Assembly: GCF_000834655.1 (NCBI RefSeq)
Contig: NZ_JXQQ01000065.1
Coordinates: 55,143-119,142, forward strand
Source of the DNA: Variovorax paradoxus
GTDB taxonomy: Bacteria > Pseudomonadota > Gammaproteobacteria > Burkholderiales > Burkholderiaceae_C
Length of the DNA: 64,000 bases
Reading direction: 5' to 3'
In this document: piece after piece, positions 1-8,900 of the stretch
Layout of the letters: each line of letters opens with the position of its first letter
How positions within the stretch are numbered: position 1 is the first letter of the stretch
Translations under genes and position numbers: made by a program
Notes under the pieces: model-generated
Database searches by the model: none
Seen by the model: only the letters and a program-made list of their open reading frames with translations
Told to the model about the DNA's origin: nothing

Positions 1-103
1 GTCCGGCCGTCGGCAGATGTAGGCAGAAACCGCGACAGCGTGGTGGTGCGACGGAAGCCCATGCGCACATGCGGCCTGTCTGCATCGGGCTCGACGACGG
101 GTG
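1..103. other. Left window edge, no supported gene
   Basis: I see no gene I can support here. A plus-strand frame stays open from the edge to a stop near 126, but it would run into the L,D-transpeptidase on the other strand and has no recognisable protein features. It may be the intergenic tail of a neighbour outside the window. Confidence 0.4.
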
Positions 104-754
104 CTATGGCTGACCCAGGAAGCTGAAGCGAACCTGCATCGGCTCGGTCTCGGGAAGCACGTACACCACCCCGTTGCGCTGCCCGAGCAGAGGCTGGATG
201 TGGGTGTCGTAGAAGCTGGCCGGCACGTTGATGCAGCCATAGGAGATGCGGTTGTCCGCCACACCCGGCGAAGCGAGCCGCTCCAGCCGGCGCTCGGACT
301 TGTTGTTCGCGCGAACGCGGTGCATGGAGACAGCGGCGTCGTAGTCGACCCACACGATGTCCTCGCCCTGCAGGTTGCGCCCCGGCTCGCTTGCGAAGCG
401 TCCCGCGGGTGTCGTGCGCTCATCGGGCCTGATATCGGACATCTTCCGCTCGCCGATGCCCGGCACCGAATCGTCGCCATGTGCAAGGCCGAGCAACACC
501 GGCGAATCGCCCTGCAGGCGGCCTTGTGCATCGAAGATGAAAACGCGCGCCCTCTTCTTGTCGACCACCGCGAAAGCCTCGCCCTTGTTGTCGGCAGCCG
601 CAACGGCCGCTTTCGCGAGCCGCAGTGCGTCGGGCTGAGCGGCCGCTCCCGTCGTCCACGCAACGGCAAGGACGCAGGGAGCGAGCGTGCGGAGCCAACG
701 GCCCGCAGCGCTCGCGCCTGTCGCCGGCCTACGCATCGGTGAGTCGAGGCTCAT
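104..754 (-). CDS. L,D-transpeptidase (YkuD domain), exported
   Basis: Predicted periplasmic L,D-transpeptidase that acts on peptidoglycan stem peptides (3-3 cross-links or protein anchoring). The 216-residue product has a hydrophobic export segment at about residues 18-39 ending in GAAAQ. A YkuD-type domain follows. The catalytic motif is SYGCIN (171-176) with Cys174 as nucleophile, and His145 (SMHRV) fits the conserved histidine. The usual S-H-G-C-x-R is varied to Y and N, as in some periplasmic members. I chose the ATG at 754 because it leaves a normal-length signal peptide; an ATG at 736 is an alternative, and longer frames upstream are only Pro/Arg-rich antisense-like sequence. The small exported protein encoded just upstream may share its transcript. 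Family assignment is firm; the physiological substrate is unknown. Confidence 0.85.
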   Translation of the reverse strand: MSLDSPMRRPATGASAAGRWLRTLAPCVLAVAWTTGAAAQPDALRLAKAAVAAADNKGEAFAVVDKKRARVFIFDAQGRLQGDSPVLLGLAHGDDSVPGIGERKMSDIRPDERTTPAGRFASEPGRNLQGEDIVWVDYDAAVSMHRVRANNKSERRLERLASPGVADNRISYGCINVPASFYDTHIQPLLGQRNGVVYVLPETEPMQVRFSFLGQP

Positions 755-773
755 GTCGGCGTGCCGGGCGCGA

Positions 774-1049
774 TCAGTTCCGGTCGGCGCGGGCCTGGCG
801 CATCGGCGGCTCGCTCGACATGGTCGAACTGCTGCTCGTGCCTGCCGAACTCTGCGGCATCGGCGCGGCAGCCGGTGCGTTGTTCTGCGGGGTGGTGCCG
901 GTGGTGCCCATGGGTCCGCCCACGGGGTTCTGCTGGCCCGCGGCGGTCGCGGGATTCGCGGGTGCGGTGGTGGGCGGGTTGCCCTGTGCGAAGGCGATGC
1001 CGGCGGTGCCGAGTGCAAGGGCTGCGATCAAGCTGGACGTGCGGTTCAT
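774..1049 (-). CDS. Small exported Pro/Ala/Asn-rich protein
   Basis: A 91-residue protein of unknown function. It begins with a clear Sec signal peptide (MNRTSS, then a hydrophobic stretch ending AFAQ at about 22). The rest is low complexity, rich in Pro, Ala, Gly, Thr, Ser and Asn, with no cysteine and no recognisable domain, so it is probably disordered in the periplasm. The ATG at 1049 is preceded by AGGAG with good spacing, which supports this start over longer readings. It lies 19 bp before the L,D-transpeptidase on the same strand, so a cell-envelope role is possible. A short palindrome containing a CCTACA-type element lies about 95 bp upstream (1145-1159). No homologue is recognised from sequence alone. 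Confidence 0.7.
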   Translation of the reverse strand: MNRTSSLIAALALGTAGIAFAQGNPPTTAPANPATAAGQQNPVGGPMGTTGTTPQNNAPAAAPMPQSSAGTSSSSTMSSEPPMRQARADRN

Positions 1050-1144
1050 GGTGATGTCTCCTGAGGTTTTCGCCGGGCGGATGTCCGGCGCAGTTCGAGA
1101 CTGGGGGGGCGCGCGCCGCAACAGGTCGGTTGACGGCGCGGCCG

Positions 1145-1159
1145 GCTGTAGGAGACAGC
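1145..1159 (-). promoter_or_regulatory. Short inverted repeat with CCTACA core
   Basis: Read on the minus strand this is GCTGT-CTCCT-ACAGC, a perfect 5-bp inverted repeat that contains CTCCTACAGC. It sits between the di-haem cytochrome stop and the small exported protein start. It belongs to the set of CCTACA-like elements seen upstream of several genes in this window. The role is inferred. Confidence 0.3.
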
Positions 1160-1190
1160 AACGGCGCGGACGGTGCGAAGGCCAGGCCCG

Positions 1191-2054
1191 TCAGTCCAAC
1201 GTCGCGAGATACGCCGCGATGTCCCGCGCGTCCTGTTCCGTCACGCCCATCTCGGGCATGGCGGTGAGCGGATCGACGGTGCGCGTGTGACGCAGCCACT
1301 GCACCATGTTGTCGGGCGTGTTGGCGAGCTTGCCGCCGATCGTGGCACGCCTGGCCATGCCGGCCAGCGGCGGCCCGACCTGGGGAAACGAACCGGTGGT
1401 GCCGGGAATGGTGTGGCACGCGTTGCAGGCATATTGCGCGAGGGCTCGCTGGCCGCGCCGCACGCTGTCCTGCGCACCGCCGGCCGCTCGCGGCCCCGGC
1501 CCGCACGCCGGCCCGCCAGGTGCGCCCTGCCCTGACGGCATCATCGGCGCGCTCGCCTGTGCGTACTGCTGCGGCGTCATGTCGGGCAGCCGCTCGAGAA
1601 ACGCGACGAGCGCCCAGAGGTCCTGGTCGGAGAGGCGGTACTCCCATGCCGGCATGCCGCTCATCTTGATGCCGTTCTTCGTCACCCAGTAGAGCTCGCG
1701 CGCGTTCCAGCGCTGGCGCGCATCGACGAGCGGACCGGGCAGCGGCTGCATGCTCTTGCCGATGTCGCCCTGCGCCACGCCCGGTGCGCCGTGGCACTGC
1801 ACGCACTTCTCGCGGTAGCAAGCGGCGCCGTGCACCACCTGCGCTTCTGCACCGAGTGCCGGCGGCTCGATGCCGCGGGCCCGCAGGCGCACCGACTGCC
1901 GCATCGCGGTTTCCAGGAGCGAATACACCGGTTGCGTGTGCTGCTCGGTCGCGGAGACGTTGTAGAGCCCGCCCCACACGAGCCATGCCCCTCCGGCCGC
2001 CGCGGCCAGGCCGAGCGTCGCGAGGGTGCAAAGGATGGTCTTGGGCGTCCCCAT
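1191..2054 (-). CDS. Di-haem c-type cytochrome, membrane anchored
   Basis: Predicted electron carrier of 287 residues with an N-terminal membrane anchor (about 8-27) and two haem-binding motifs, CVQCH (84-88) and CNACH (210-214). Each lies in a cytochrome c class I-like domain with a downstream Met (SGMPAW and TAMPEM) that can serve as axial ligand. The domains are joined by a Pro/Gly/Met/Gln-rich linker of about 40 residues. I start at the ATG at 2054 because it places the hydrophobic anchor right at the N terminus. The gene is divergent from the caa3 oxidase operon 75 bp away, so it is a plausible electron donor to that oxidase; this link is inference from context. Confidence 0.85.
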   Translation of the reverse strand: MGTPKTILCTLATLGLAAAAGGAWLVWGGLYNVSATEQHTQPVYSLLETAMRQSVRLRARGIEPPALGAEAQVVHGAACYREKCVQCHGAPGVAQGDIGKSMQPLPGPLVDARQRWNARELYWVTKNGIKMSGMPAWEYRLSDQDLWALVAFLERLPDMTPQQYAQASAPMMPSGQGAPGGPACGPGPRAAGGAQDSVRRGQRALAQYACNACHTIPGTTGSFPQVGPPLAGMARRATIGGKLANTPDNMVQWLRHTRTVDPLTAMPEMGVTEQDARDIAAYLATLD

Positions 2055-2128
2055 TTGGCGGCATTGTCTGACGCGCACCAGGGCACACGTGTCGGCGCAG
2101 GCCGCGTCCACGCTCGCAGAATCCGCAG

Positions 2129-2563
2129 ATGGGCCCTTCCACTGCCGCTGTCGTCACTGCCGCTGCTCCTCGAGCCGCGCGCCCGCACAGGGCGCTCCCC
2201 GTTTCGGCCGCGCTGCTGGTCGCGGTTTTCGCGAGCGGCTGCGAGCTCGGCGAGCGCGACCTGCCGTACGGCGGCGCGCCATCGGCGCAACGCATCGCGG
2301 GCCAGCGCCTGCTCGCGCAGTACCAGTGCGGCAGCTGCCACGCCATTCCCGGCGTGCCGATCGCACAGGGCGCGGCCGCCCCGCCGCTCGGTGCCTTCGG
2401 ACGGCGCAGCTACATTGCCGGGCGCGTGCCGAACCGGCCGGACACGCTGGCCGAATGGATCGTCGCGCCCGCATCGCTGGTGCCCGGCACGTTGATGCCG
2501 GCGATGGGCGTGTCCCCCGCCGACGCGCGCGACATGGCGGCCTACCTGCTCGCGCTCGAATGA
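2129..2563 (+). CDS. Cytochrome c lipoprotein of the oxidase operon
   Basis: A 144-residue mono-haem cytochrome c. It has a hydrophobic export segment ending in a lipobox (VFASGC, lipidated Cys38) and one haem motif, CGSCH (67-71). The Met in GTLMPAMG near the C terminus is the likely axial ligand. It is the first gene of the plus-strand terminal oxidase operon, and its TGA overlaps the ATG of the subunit II gene (ATGA), so the two are translationally coupled. It probably passes electrons to the CuA/haem domain of subunit II on the periplasmic face of the inner membrane. The start at 2129 is the first ATG in frame; a shorter start would lose part of the basic N terminus. Confidence 0.8.
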   Translation: MGPSTAAVVTAAAPRAARPHRALPVSAALLVAVFASGCELGERDLPYGGAPSAQRIAGQRLLAQYQCGSCHAIPGVPIAQGAAAPPLGAFGRRSYIAGRVPNRPDTLAEWIVAPASLVPGTLMPAMGVSPADARDMAAYLLALE

Positions 2564-3495
2564 GCAACGCGCCTTCGCAATCCGCACTGCAGGCCGCGGG
2601 GCCGGTCGCCGACACGCTGCTCGGCGTCACCGGCCTGCTGGTCGCGGGCGCGGCGCTGATCTTCCTGGGCGTGATGGCGCTGCTCGCGCTCGCAGCGCGC
2701 AGGCACGCCGGCACGCTGAACGCGCGCCTGTGGGTCATCGGCGGCGGGGTCGTCTTCCCGGCGGTGGTGCTGGTCGCGCTGTTTGCGTACAGCGAGTGGC
2801 ACCGGCCGACATGGCGGGCCGTGCCGCCCAAGGATGCGCTCATCGTCGGCATCACCGGCCACATGTGGTGGTGGGAAGTGCGCTACCGCGACCCGGCCAC
2901 CGGCGCGGAGATCGCGACCGCCAACGAGATCCGCATCCCCGTCGGCCGCCCGGTGTACTTCGGCCTCGGCAGCGCGGACGTGATCCACAGCTTCTGGGTG
3001 CCCGCGCTCGGCGGCAAGATGGACATGCTGCCCGGCCGCGTGCAGCACCTGCTGCTGCAGGCCGGCAGCCCCGGCACCTACCGCGGGCAGTGCGCCGAAT
3101 ACTGCGGCGAGCAGCATGCGCGCATGGCGCTGCATGTGGTGGCCGAAGCGCCCGCGGCCTTCGATGCCTGGCTCTCCGCCCAGGCCAGGCCCGCCACACG
3201 GGCGGCGTCCCCCAACATCGAACGCGGCCGCGAGGCCTTTCTCGCGAACCGCTGCAATGCCTGCCACACGGTGCGCGGCGTGAGCGAGGAAAGCCGCCTG
3301 GGCCCCGACCTCACCCACGTCGGAAGCCGCCTGTACCTGGGCGCGGGCACGGTGCCCAACACCCCCGAACAACTCGCCGCCTGGGTCGCCCACACGCAGC
3401 AGCTCAAGCCCGGCGCGCGCATGCCTTCGTCGGGCGAGCGCATCGACGCGGCGACCCTGCAGTCCATCGCCGCATGGCTGGGCCAACTGAAATGA
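2560..3495 (+). CDS. coxB: caa3-type cytochrome c oxidase subunit II
   Basis: A 311-residue subunit II of a haem-copper oxidase. Two transmembrane helices (about 20-47 and 56-77) anchor a periplasmic cupredoxin domain with the CuA ligands His143, Cys178, Cys182, His186 and Met189 (CAEYCGEQHARM). A cytochrome c domain is fused behind it, with CNACH (232-236) and axial Met288 (RMPSSG). The fusion defines the caa3 type, which can take electrons without a free cytochrome c. The start ATG overlaps the upstream stop, and the TGA overlaps the ATG of the subunit I gene, so this is a tight operon. No signal peptide cleavage site is obvious. Confidence 0.95.
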   Translation: MSNAPSQSALQAAGPVADTLLGVTGLLVAGAALIFLGVMALLALAARRHAGTLNARLWVIGGGVVFPAVVLVALFAYSEWHRPTWRAVPPKDALIVGITGHMWWWEVRYRDPATGAEIATANEIRIPVGRPVYFGLGSADVIHSFWVPALGGKMDMLPGRVQHLLLQAGSPGTYRGQCAEYCGEQHARMALHVVAEAPAAFDAWLSAQARPATRAASPNIERGREAFLANRCNACHTVRGVSEESRLGPDLTHVGSRLYLGAGTVPNTPEQLAAWVAHTQQLKPGARMPSSGERIDAATLQSIAAWLGQLK

Positions 3496-5999
3496 TGCAC
3501 CCCACCGACCGCCCCGAAGGCGAACGCGAAGCGCTCGAACGCGCGTGGCGCGCGCCGCGCGGCTGGCGCCTGCTCTCGGCGGTCAACAACACGCACATCG
3601 GCGTCTTCTACATCGCGACCGCGATGCTCTTCTTCGTGCTGGCCGGCATCCTCGCGCTGATGATGCGTGCGCAGCTCGCGGTGCCGGGCAACGACCTCAT
3701 CGGCGCGCAGACGTACAACCAGCTCTTCACGATGCACGGCACCGTGATGATGTTTCTCTTCGCGGTGCCGATCGTCGAGGCCATCGCGGTCTACCTCCTG
3801 CCGGGCATGTTGGGCGCGCGCGACCTGCCGTTTCCGCGGCTCTCGGCCTATGCGTTCTGGGCCTATGCGATCGGCGGCCTGGCGTTCTTCTGCACGATCT
3901 TCTTCGGCGAATCGCCCGACGGCGGCTGGTTCATGTACCCGCCGCTCACGAGCCGCGAGTTCTCGCCGGGCCGGGGCGCGGACTGGTGGCTGCTGGGCAT
4001 CGGCTTCATCGAGATCTCCGCCATCGCGGGGGCCATCGAGCTGATCATCGGCATCCTCTTCACGCGCGCGCCGGGCATGACGCTCATGCGCATGCCGGTG
4101 TTCGCCTGGGCGATGCTGGTGAGCGCGCTGATGATCGTGTTCGCGTTCCCGGCGGTGATCGCGGCCACCACGCTGCTCGAGATGGAGCGCGCCTTCGACT
4201 GGCCGTTCTTCATTCCCGCGCGCGGCGGCGACCCGGTGCTGTGGCAGCACCTGTTCTGGTTCTTCGGGCATCCGGAGGTCTACATCATCTTCCTGCCCGC
4301 GGCCGGCATGGTCTCGGTGATGGTGGCAACGCTCGCGCGCACGCCGCTCGTGGGCCACCGCGCGGTGGTGCTGGCGCTCGTCGGCGTGGGCGCGGTGAGC
4401 TTCCTGCTGTGGGCGCACCACATGTTCACCACGGGGCTGGGCAACGTCTCGATGCTGGTGGTGTCGGCGGCCAGCTTCATGGTGGCCATTCCGAGCGGCA
4501 TGCAGGTGTTCGCGTGGATCGCCACGTTCTGGCGCGGCCGCGTCACCTTCGATGCGCCCACGCTGTTCCTGCTGGGCTTTCATTTCATCTTCGTGCTGGG
4601 CGGGCTCACCGGCGTGATGGTGGCGGTGCTGCCCTTCGACTGGCAGGCGCACGACAGCTACTTCATCGTCGCCCACCTGCACTACGTGCTGATCGGCGGC
4701 ATGGTGTTCCCGGTGTTCGCGGGCTTCTACTACTGGGCGCCGGTGTTCAACGGGCACCGGCTCTCGGAGCGCTGGGGCCGCTGGGTGTTCGGGCTGATGT
4801 TCGGCGGCTTCAATCTCGCGTTCTTTCCGATGCACATCGCGGGGCTCATGGGCATGCCGCGCCGCATCTACACCTACCCGGGCGACCTCGGCTGGAACGG
4901 GCTCAACATGGCCTCGACCGTGGGCGCCTTCGTGCTCGCGGCGGGCGTGCTGCTGTTCTTCATCGACGCAATCCGCACCCTGCGCCGTCCCGACAAGGAC
5001 CACGGCAACCCCTGGGGCGCGGGCACGCTCGAATGGCTGCCCGCGCGCGACTACGGCGTGCGCAGCATCCCGGAGGTCGATTCGCTCTACCCGCTGTGGC
5101 GCGAGCCCGACCTGCCGCAACAGGTCGAGGCCGGCCGGCACTGGCTGCCGGGCACCGTCTTCGGCGGACGCGAGACGCTGGTCACCAGCATGCGCGACGC
5201 GCGGCCGATGCACCTGCTGAGGCTGCCGACCGACGGCTGGTGGCCGCTGGTGGCGGCCGTGGGCACCGCGGGGTTCTTCCTGCTCCTGACCGCGTCGCAG
5301 GCGGTGCTCGCGTTCGCTTGCGGGCTGCTGGCGATCGTCGCCATCCTGCGCTGGCTCTGGGCTTCAGACCAGCCGCCGCCAACCACGACCGCCAACGTGG
5401 GCCACGGCGTGCGGCTGCCGGTGGGCGCCACGGGGCGGGCCTCGCATTCGTGGTGGGCGGTGATCGTGCTGATCGCGGTCGACATGACGATCTTCGTGTC
5501 CTTCCTGTTCGCGCACATCCACCTGTCGATGGCGGCCGAGGTCTGCCCGCCGCCCGGCGCGGCCCTTCCGCCGCTGCGCTGGCCGCTTGCGTCGATGCTG
5601 TTGCTGCTCGCGGGCTCCGCCGGCATGGCGGTGGCCGTGCGGACGCTCAGGCAGCCGCCGAAAGAAGGCCAAGGCGCCGTGCGGCTGCTCACGGCCTTCG
5701 CCATGCTTTGCGCCGCCTGCGCGCTCGGGCTCGAACTCACGGGCCACTGGAAGGCCGGCCTGGATCCGCGCGACCAGGCCTGGAGCGCGAGCGTCGGCAT
5801 GCTGCTCGGCTACCAGGCCTTCCACGTCGCCGTGCTGATGCTCATGGGTGGCTACCTGCTGGCACGCTCCTGGACCGGCAGGCTGCAGCCCGCGGCGCGA
5901 GCCACGCTCGACAACACCGCGCTGATGTGGCACTGCGTCACCGCGCAGGGCCTCATCGGCGCGCTCACGGTGCAGCTGGTGCCGGTCGTCCTCGCCTGA
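3492..5999 (+). CDS. coxA: Cytochrome c oxidase subunits I and III, fused
   Basis: An 835-residue fusion of catalytic subunit I (about 1-560) and a subunit III-like domain (about 620-835). Subunit I shows haem a ligand His82 (MHGTVM), the Tyr-linked CuB ligand His260 with Tyr264 (GHPEVY), CuB ligands His309-His310 (WAHHMF), and His395/His397 (AHLHYV) for haem a3 and haem a. The Glu of GHPEVY fits a pumping A-type oxidase. The subunit III part carries repeated helices around HSWWAV and FAHIHL. It reduces oxygen to water and pumps protons across the inner membrane. It is the last gene of the operon and ends directly against the convergent malQ-treY gene with no spacer. Confidence 0.95.
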   Translation: MMHPTDRPEGEREALERAWRAPRGWRLLSAVNNTHIGVFYIATAMLFFVLAGILALMMRAQLAVPGNDLIGAQTYNQLFTMHGTVMMFLFAVPIVEAIAVYLLPGMLGARDLPFPRLSAYAFWAYAIGGLAFFCTIFFGESPDGGWFMYPPLTSREFSPGRGADWWLLGIGFIEISAIAGAIELIIGILFTRAPGMTLMRMPVFAWAMLVSALMIVFAFPAVIAATTLLEMERAFDWPFFIPARGGDPVLWQHLFWFFGHPEVYIIFLPAAGMVSVMVATLARTPLVGHRAVVLALVGVGAVSFLLWAHHMFTTGLGNVSMLVVSAASFMVAIPSGMQVFAWIATFWRGRVTFDAPTLFLLGFHFIFVLGGLTGVMVAVLPFDWQAHDSYFIVAHLHYVLIGGMVFPVFAGFYYWAPVFNGHRLSERWGRWVFGLMFGGFNLAFFPMHIAGLMGMPRRIYTYPGDLGWNGLNMASTVGAFVLAAGVLLFFIDAIRTLRRPDKDHGNPWGAGTLEWLPARDYGVRSIPEVDSLYPLWREPDLPQQVEAGRHWLPGTVFGGRETLVTSMRDARPMHLLRLPTDGWWPLVAAVGTAGFFLLLTASQAVLAFACGLLAIVAILRWLWASDQPPPTTTANVGHGVRLPVGATGRASHSWWAVIVLIAVDMTIFVSFLFAHIHLSMAAEVCPPPGAALPPLRWPLASMLLLLAGSAGMAVAVRTLRQPPKEGQGAVRLLTAFAMLCAACALGLELTGHWKAGLDPRDQAWSASVGMLLGYQAFHVAVLMLMGGYLLARSWTGRLQPAARATLDNTALMWHCVTAQGLIGALTVQLVPVVLA

Positions 6000-8900
6000 T
6001 CACGGCGATGTGCCGACGACCAGCGCCGCCCACGGCATGTGGCGGAAGGCGTCTGCCAGGCGCACCGTGCCGGCAGCGGCATTCACCGTTTCGCCGGTCA
6101 GCAGGTTGTCGAGCGCGGCAGCGCCGAGGTCGGCCGGCAGCTGCACCGTAGTGCCGTTCCATCGGGCCGCATCCGGCAGCGCCGGCGTGGCCTCTTCATC
6201 CGCACCGTGACCAGAGAGTCCGACGAACAGCCGCGCCGCGACGATCACCAGCACCCGGCCTTCATGCCGGCGCGCGAACGCCACGACATGCTTGGCCAGC
6301 GGGCCTTCGACCGCCAACGGCTCGTAGCTGCCTTCGCGGAACAGCAGCGGCTGCGCGCGCCGCAACGACAGCAGACGCCAGATGAACCAGAGCTTCGCCT
6401 GGCCATCGTGCGGCGCCGCAGCCATCGCGCCGACGCGCGCGGCGAGGCCGCCTTCGTCGGCCATCGCATGGAGCGCATCGAGCCGCTGCTGCCGCAGCGC
6501 ATAGTCCACCGGGCGCCGGTTGTCCGGATCGACCAGGCTCAGCTCGATGAGCTCGCTGCCCTGGTACAGGTCGGGCACGCCGGGCGAGCCGTATTTCAGC
6601 AGCGTGAGCGTGAGGCTGTTCCACGCGCCGAACCACGCCAGCCGGTCGGCCAGCCGCTGGATGCCGGGCAGGCAGGCGCCCTCACCGGCATGCTCGTCGT
6701 TTTCGGTGGGGATCAGCAGTTCGCGCACGAAGCCTTCCAGCGCGGCTTCGTACTCGGCATCGGGTTGCGTCCAGCGCGTGCGCAGCTTGGATTCGCGCGC
6801 GGCCTTCTGCATGTATTGCCAGATGCGGTCGGCAAACCCGGGCGCCGTTCCGGCGTCGAGCCCGCCCAGCGGCAAGGTACCCAGCAGCGTCTGGTACAGC
6901 AGGTATTCGTCGATGCGCGAGGGCGCCTCGCCGCCCACGAGCTTCTTGCGTGCGCCGCGGCACAGGCCGTGCCAGCGCGTCAGCGCCAGCATCCATTCGT
7001 TGGGCATCTCCGAGAGCACGTCGATGCGGTTGCGCACGTCCTCCGAGCGCTTGTTGTCGTGCGTCGAGGTGGCCAGCATCGTGTGCGGCCAGCGCAGCGC
7101 GCGGTCGGCGCTCAGCGCGTGGAATTCCTCCACCTCGATGCCGAACAGGTCGGGCTCGCCGCCCACCTCGTTGAGCGCGCTCAGCGGAAAGTAGCGGTAG
7201 AAGGCCGTGTCTTCCACACCCTTGGCCGCCACCGGCGCGCTGAACTGCTGGAAGCGCAGCGCGAAGCGGCGCACCCGCTCGCCCAGCGCCGGCGGTGCGG
7301 AGGCGACGGCCTCGCCGCGCAGCGCGCTGCGCACGAAGTCGAAGACCGACCGGTCGGCATCGCCGCTCTGCCGCGCGGCTTCGTTCACGGCTTCGTCGAT
7401 GAATCGCGTGTCCTGTTCCGAAGGCCCGTCCACGATGTAGGTGCGGTAGACCGGCATGCACGCGCCGACATCGGCCAGCGCGCGCCGCAGCGCATTGAGC
7501 GTGTAGTCGCGCGTGCTGCGGTCGGCCCTGGCGATGCGCAGCAATTCGCTGGAGAGCACGTTCAGTTCCGACGACAGCGCGTTGCGCATCACCTCGCGCC
7601 GGCCCGCGCGGCAGATCGAGGCGAAGTCGTCCATCTCGCCGGTGAAGCGCTGCCACGCATGCACCACGCCGGCCTCGGCGGTGGTGTCGACCAGCACGCC
7701 GTTGGCCACGTTCGCGAAGCGGTAGCCGGTGGTGCCGTGCACATGCCAGCTGTCGGGCACTTCCTCGTGTGCGCCGGCGATCTTCTCGGCGACCACGTAC
7801 AGCGGGCGCGCCGGCCGTCCGTCGACGTCGTGCGTGGGCAGCACGAGGCCGGCGCGGCGCGCATAGCCTTCCTGGAGCTGGCGGAAGTAGTCCGCCGGGT
7901 CGTAGAGCCCGTCCGGATGGTCGATACGCAGGCCATCCACCAGGCCGGCCGCCGCGAGGTCGAGCGCGAACGACTGCGTGGCCTCGAACACCTCGTCGCG
8001 CTCCATGCGCACGGCCGCGAGGTCGTTGATGTCGAAGAAGCGGCGGTAGTTGATCTCGTCCGCCGCCACCCGCCAGTGCGCGAGCCGGTAGGCCTGCGCC
8101 TCGACGAGCCGGTGCAGCGCATCGCGGGCCTCGGGCTGGGCGAGGTTCAGTTCCGCCACCGAGGCCACGAGCGCCTGCGCGACCGAGGGATGCTGCTGCG
8201 CCAGGCGTGCGAGCCGGGCCTTGAGCAGTTCCTTGTCGCGCACGCGCTCGGCCAGTTCGCCGGGCGACGGCGCATCGCGCCCGGGCAGCCGCGCGAACGC
8301 GGTACACAGGCTCGCGAGGCGCTCCGAAGCATCCCCGCCCTCGCCGCTCCCCAGGCGCGCCAGGGCGCGCCCGAGCACCACCGGATAGCTCTCGGGGGCC
8401 AGCGGGAACCGGTGGTCGAAATAGCGGATGGCGAAGCTGCCGCTTTCGTGCTCGAAGTGCAGCACCAGCTCGCCGCTTTCCAGCGCCTCGCCGTAGTGAA
8501 CGCCCAGCACGGGCAGCAGCACCTTGCCGGTGAGCTCGACGTTCAGCGGCTGCCAATCGATGTCGAAGTGCTGCGCGTAGCGGGAGGCCGGGCCGTTTTC
8601 GAGCACGTCCATCCACCAGGCGTTGTCGGCGCCGAACACGCCCATGTGGTTGGGCACCATGTCCAGCAGCTGGCCGAGGCCGTGGTCCTTGAGCGCCGCG
8701 ATGAAGCGCGCAAAGCCCTCCTCGCCGCCGATTTCGGGGTTGACCTCCGCATGCGCGACCACGTCGTAGCCGTGCATGCTGCCCGCGCGGGCGCGCTGGA
8801 TCGGCGAGCAATACACGTGGCTCACGCCGAGCCTGGCCAGGTACGGCAGCACGCGGATCGCGTCGTCGAAGCCGAAGTCCTTGTGAAACTGCAGCCGGTA

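Noticed and set aside
3078..5213. A 711-codon minus-strand frame opposite the oxidase subunit I gene
   Set aside because: His/Arg/Glu-rich antisense of transmembrane helices; no gene-like signal.
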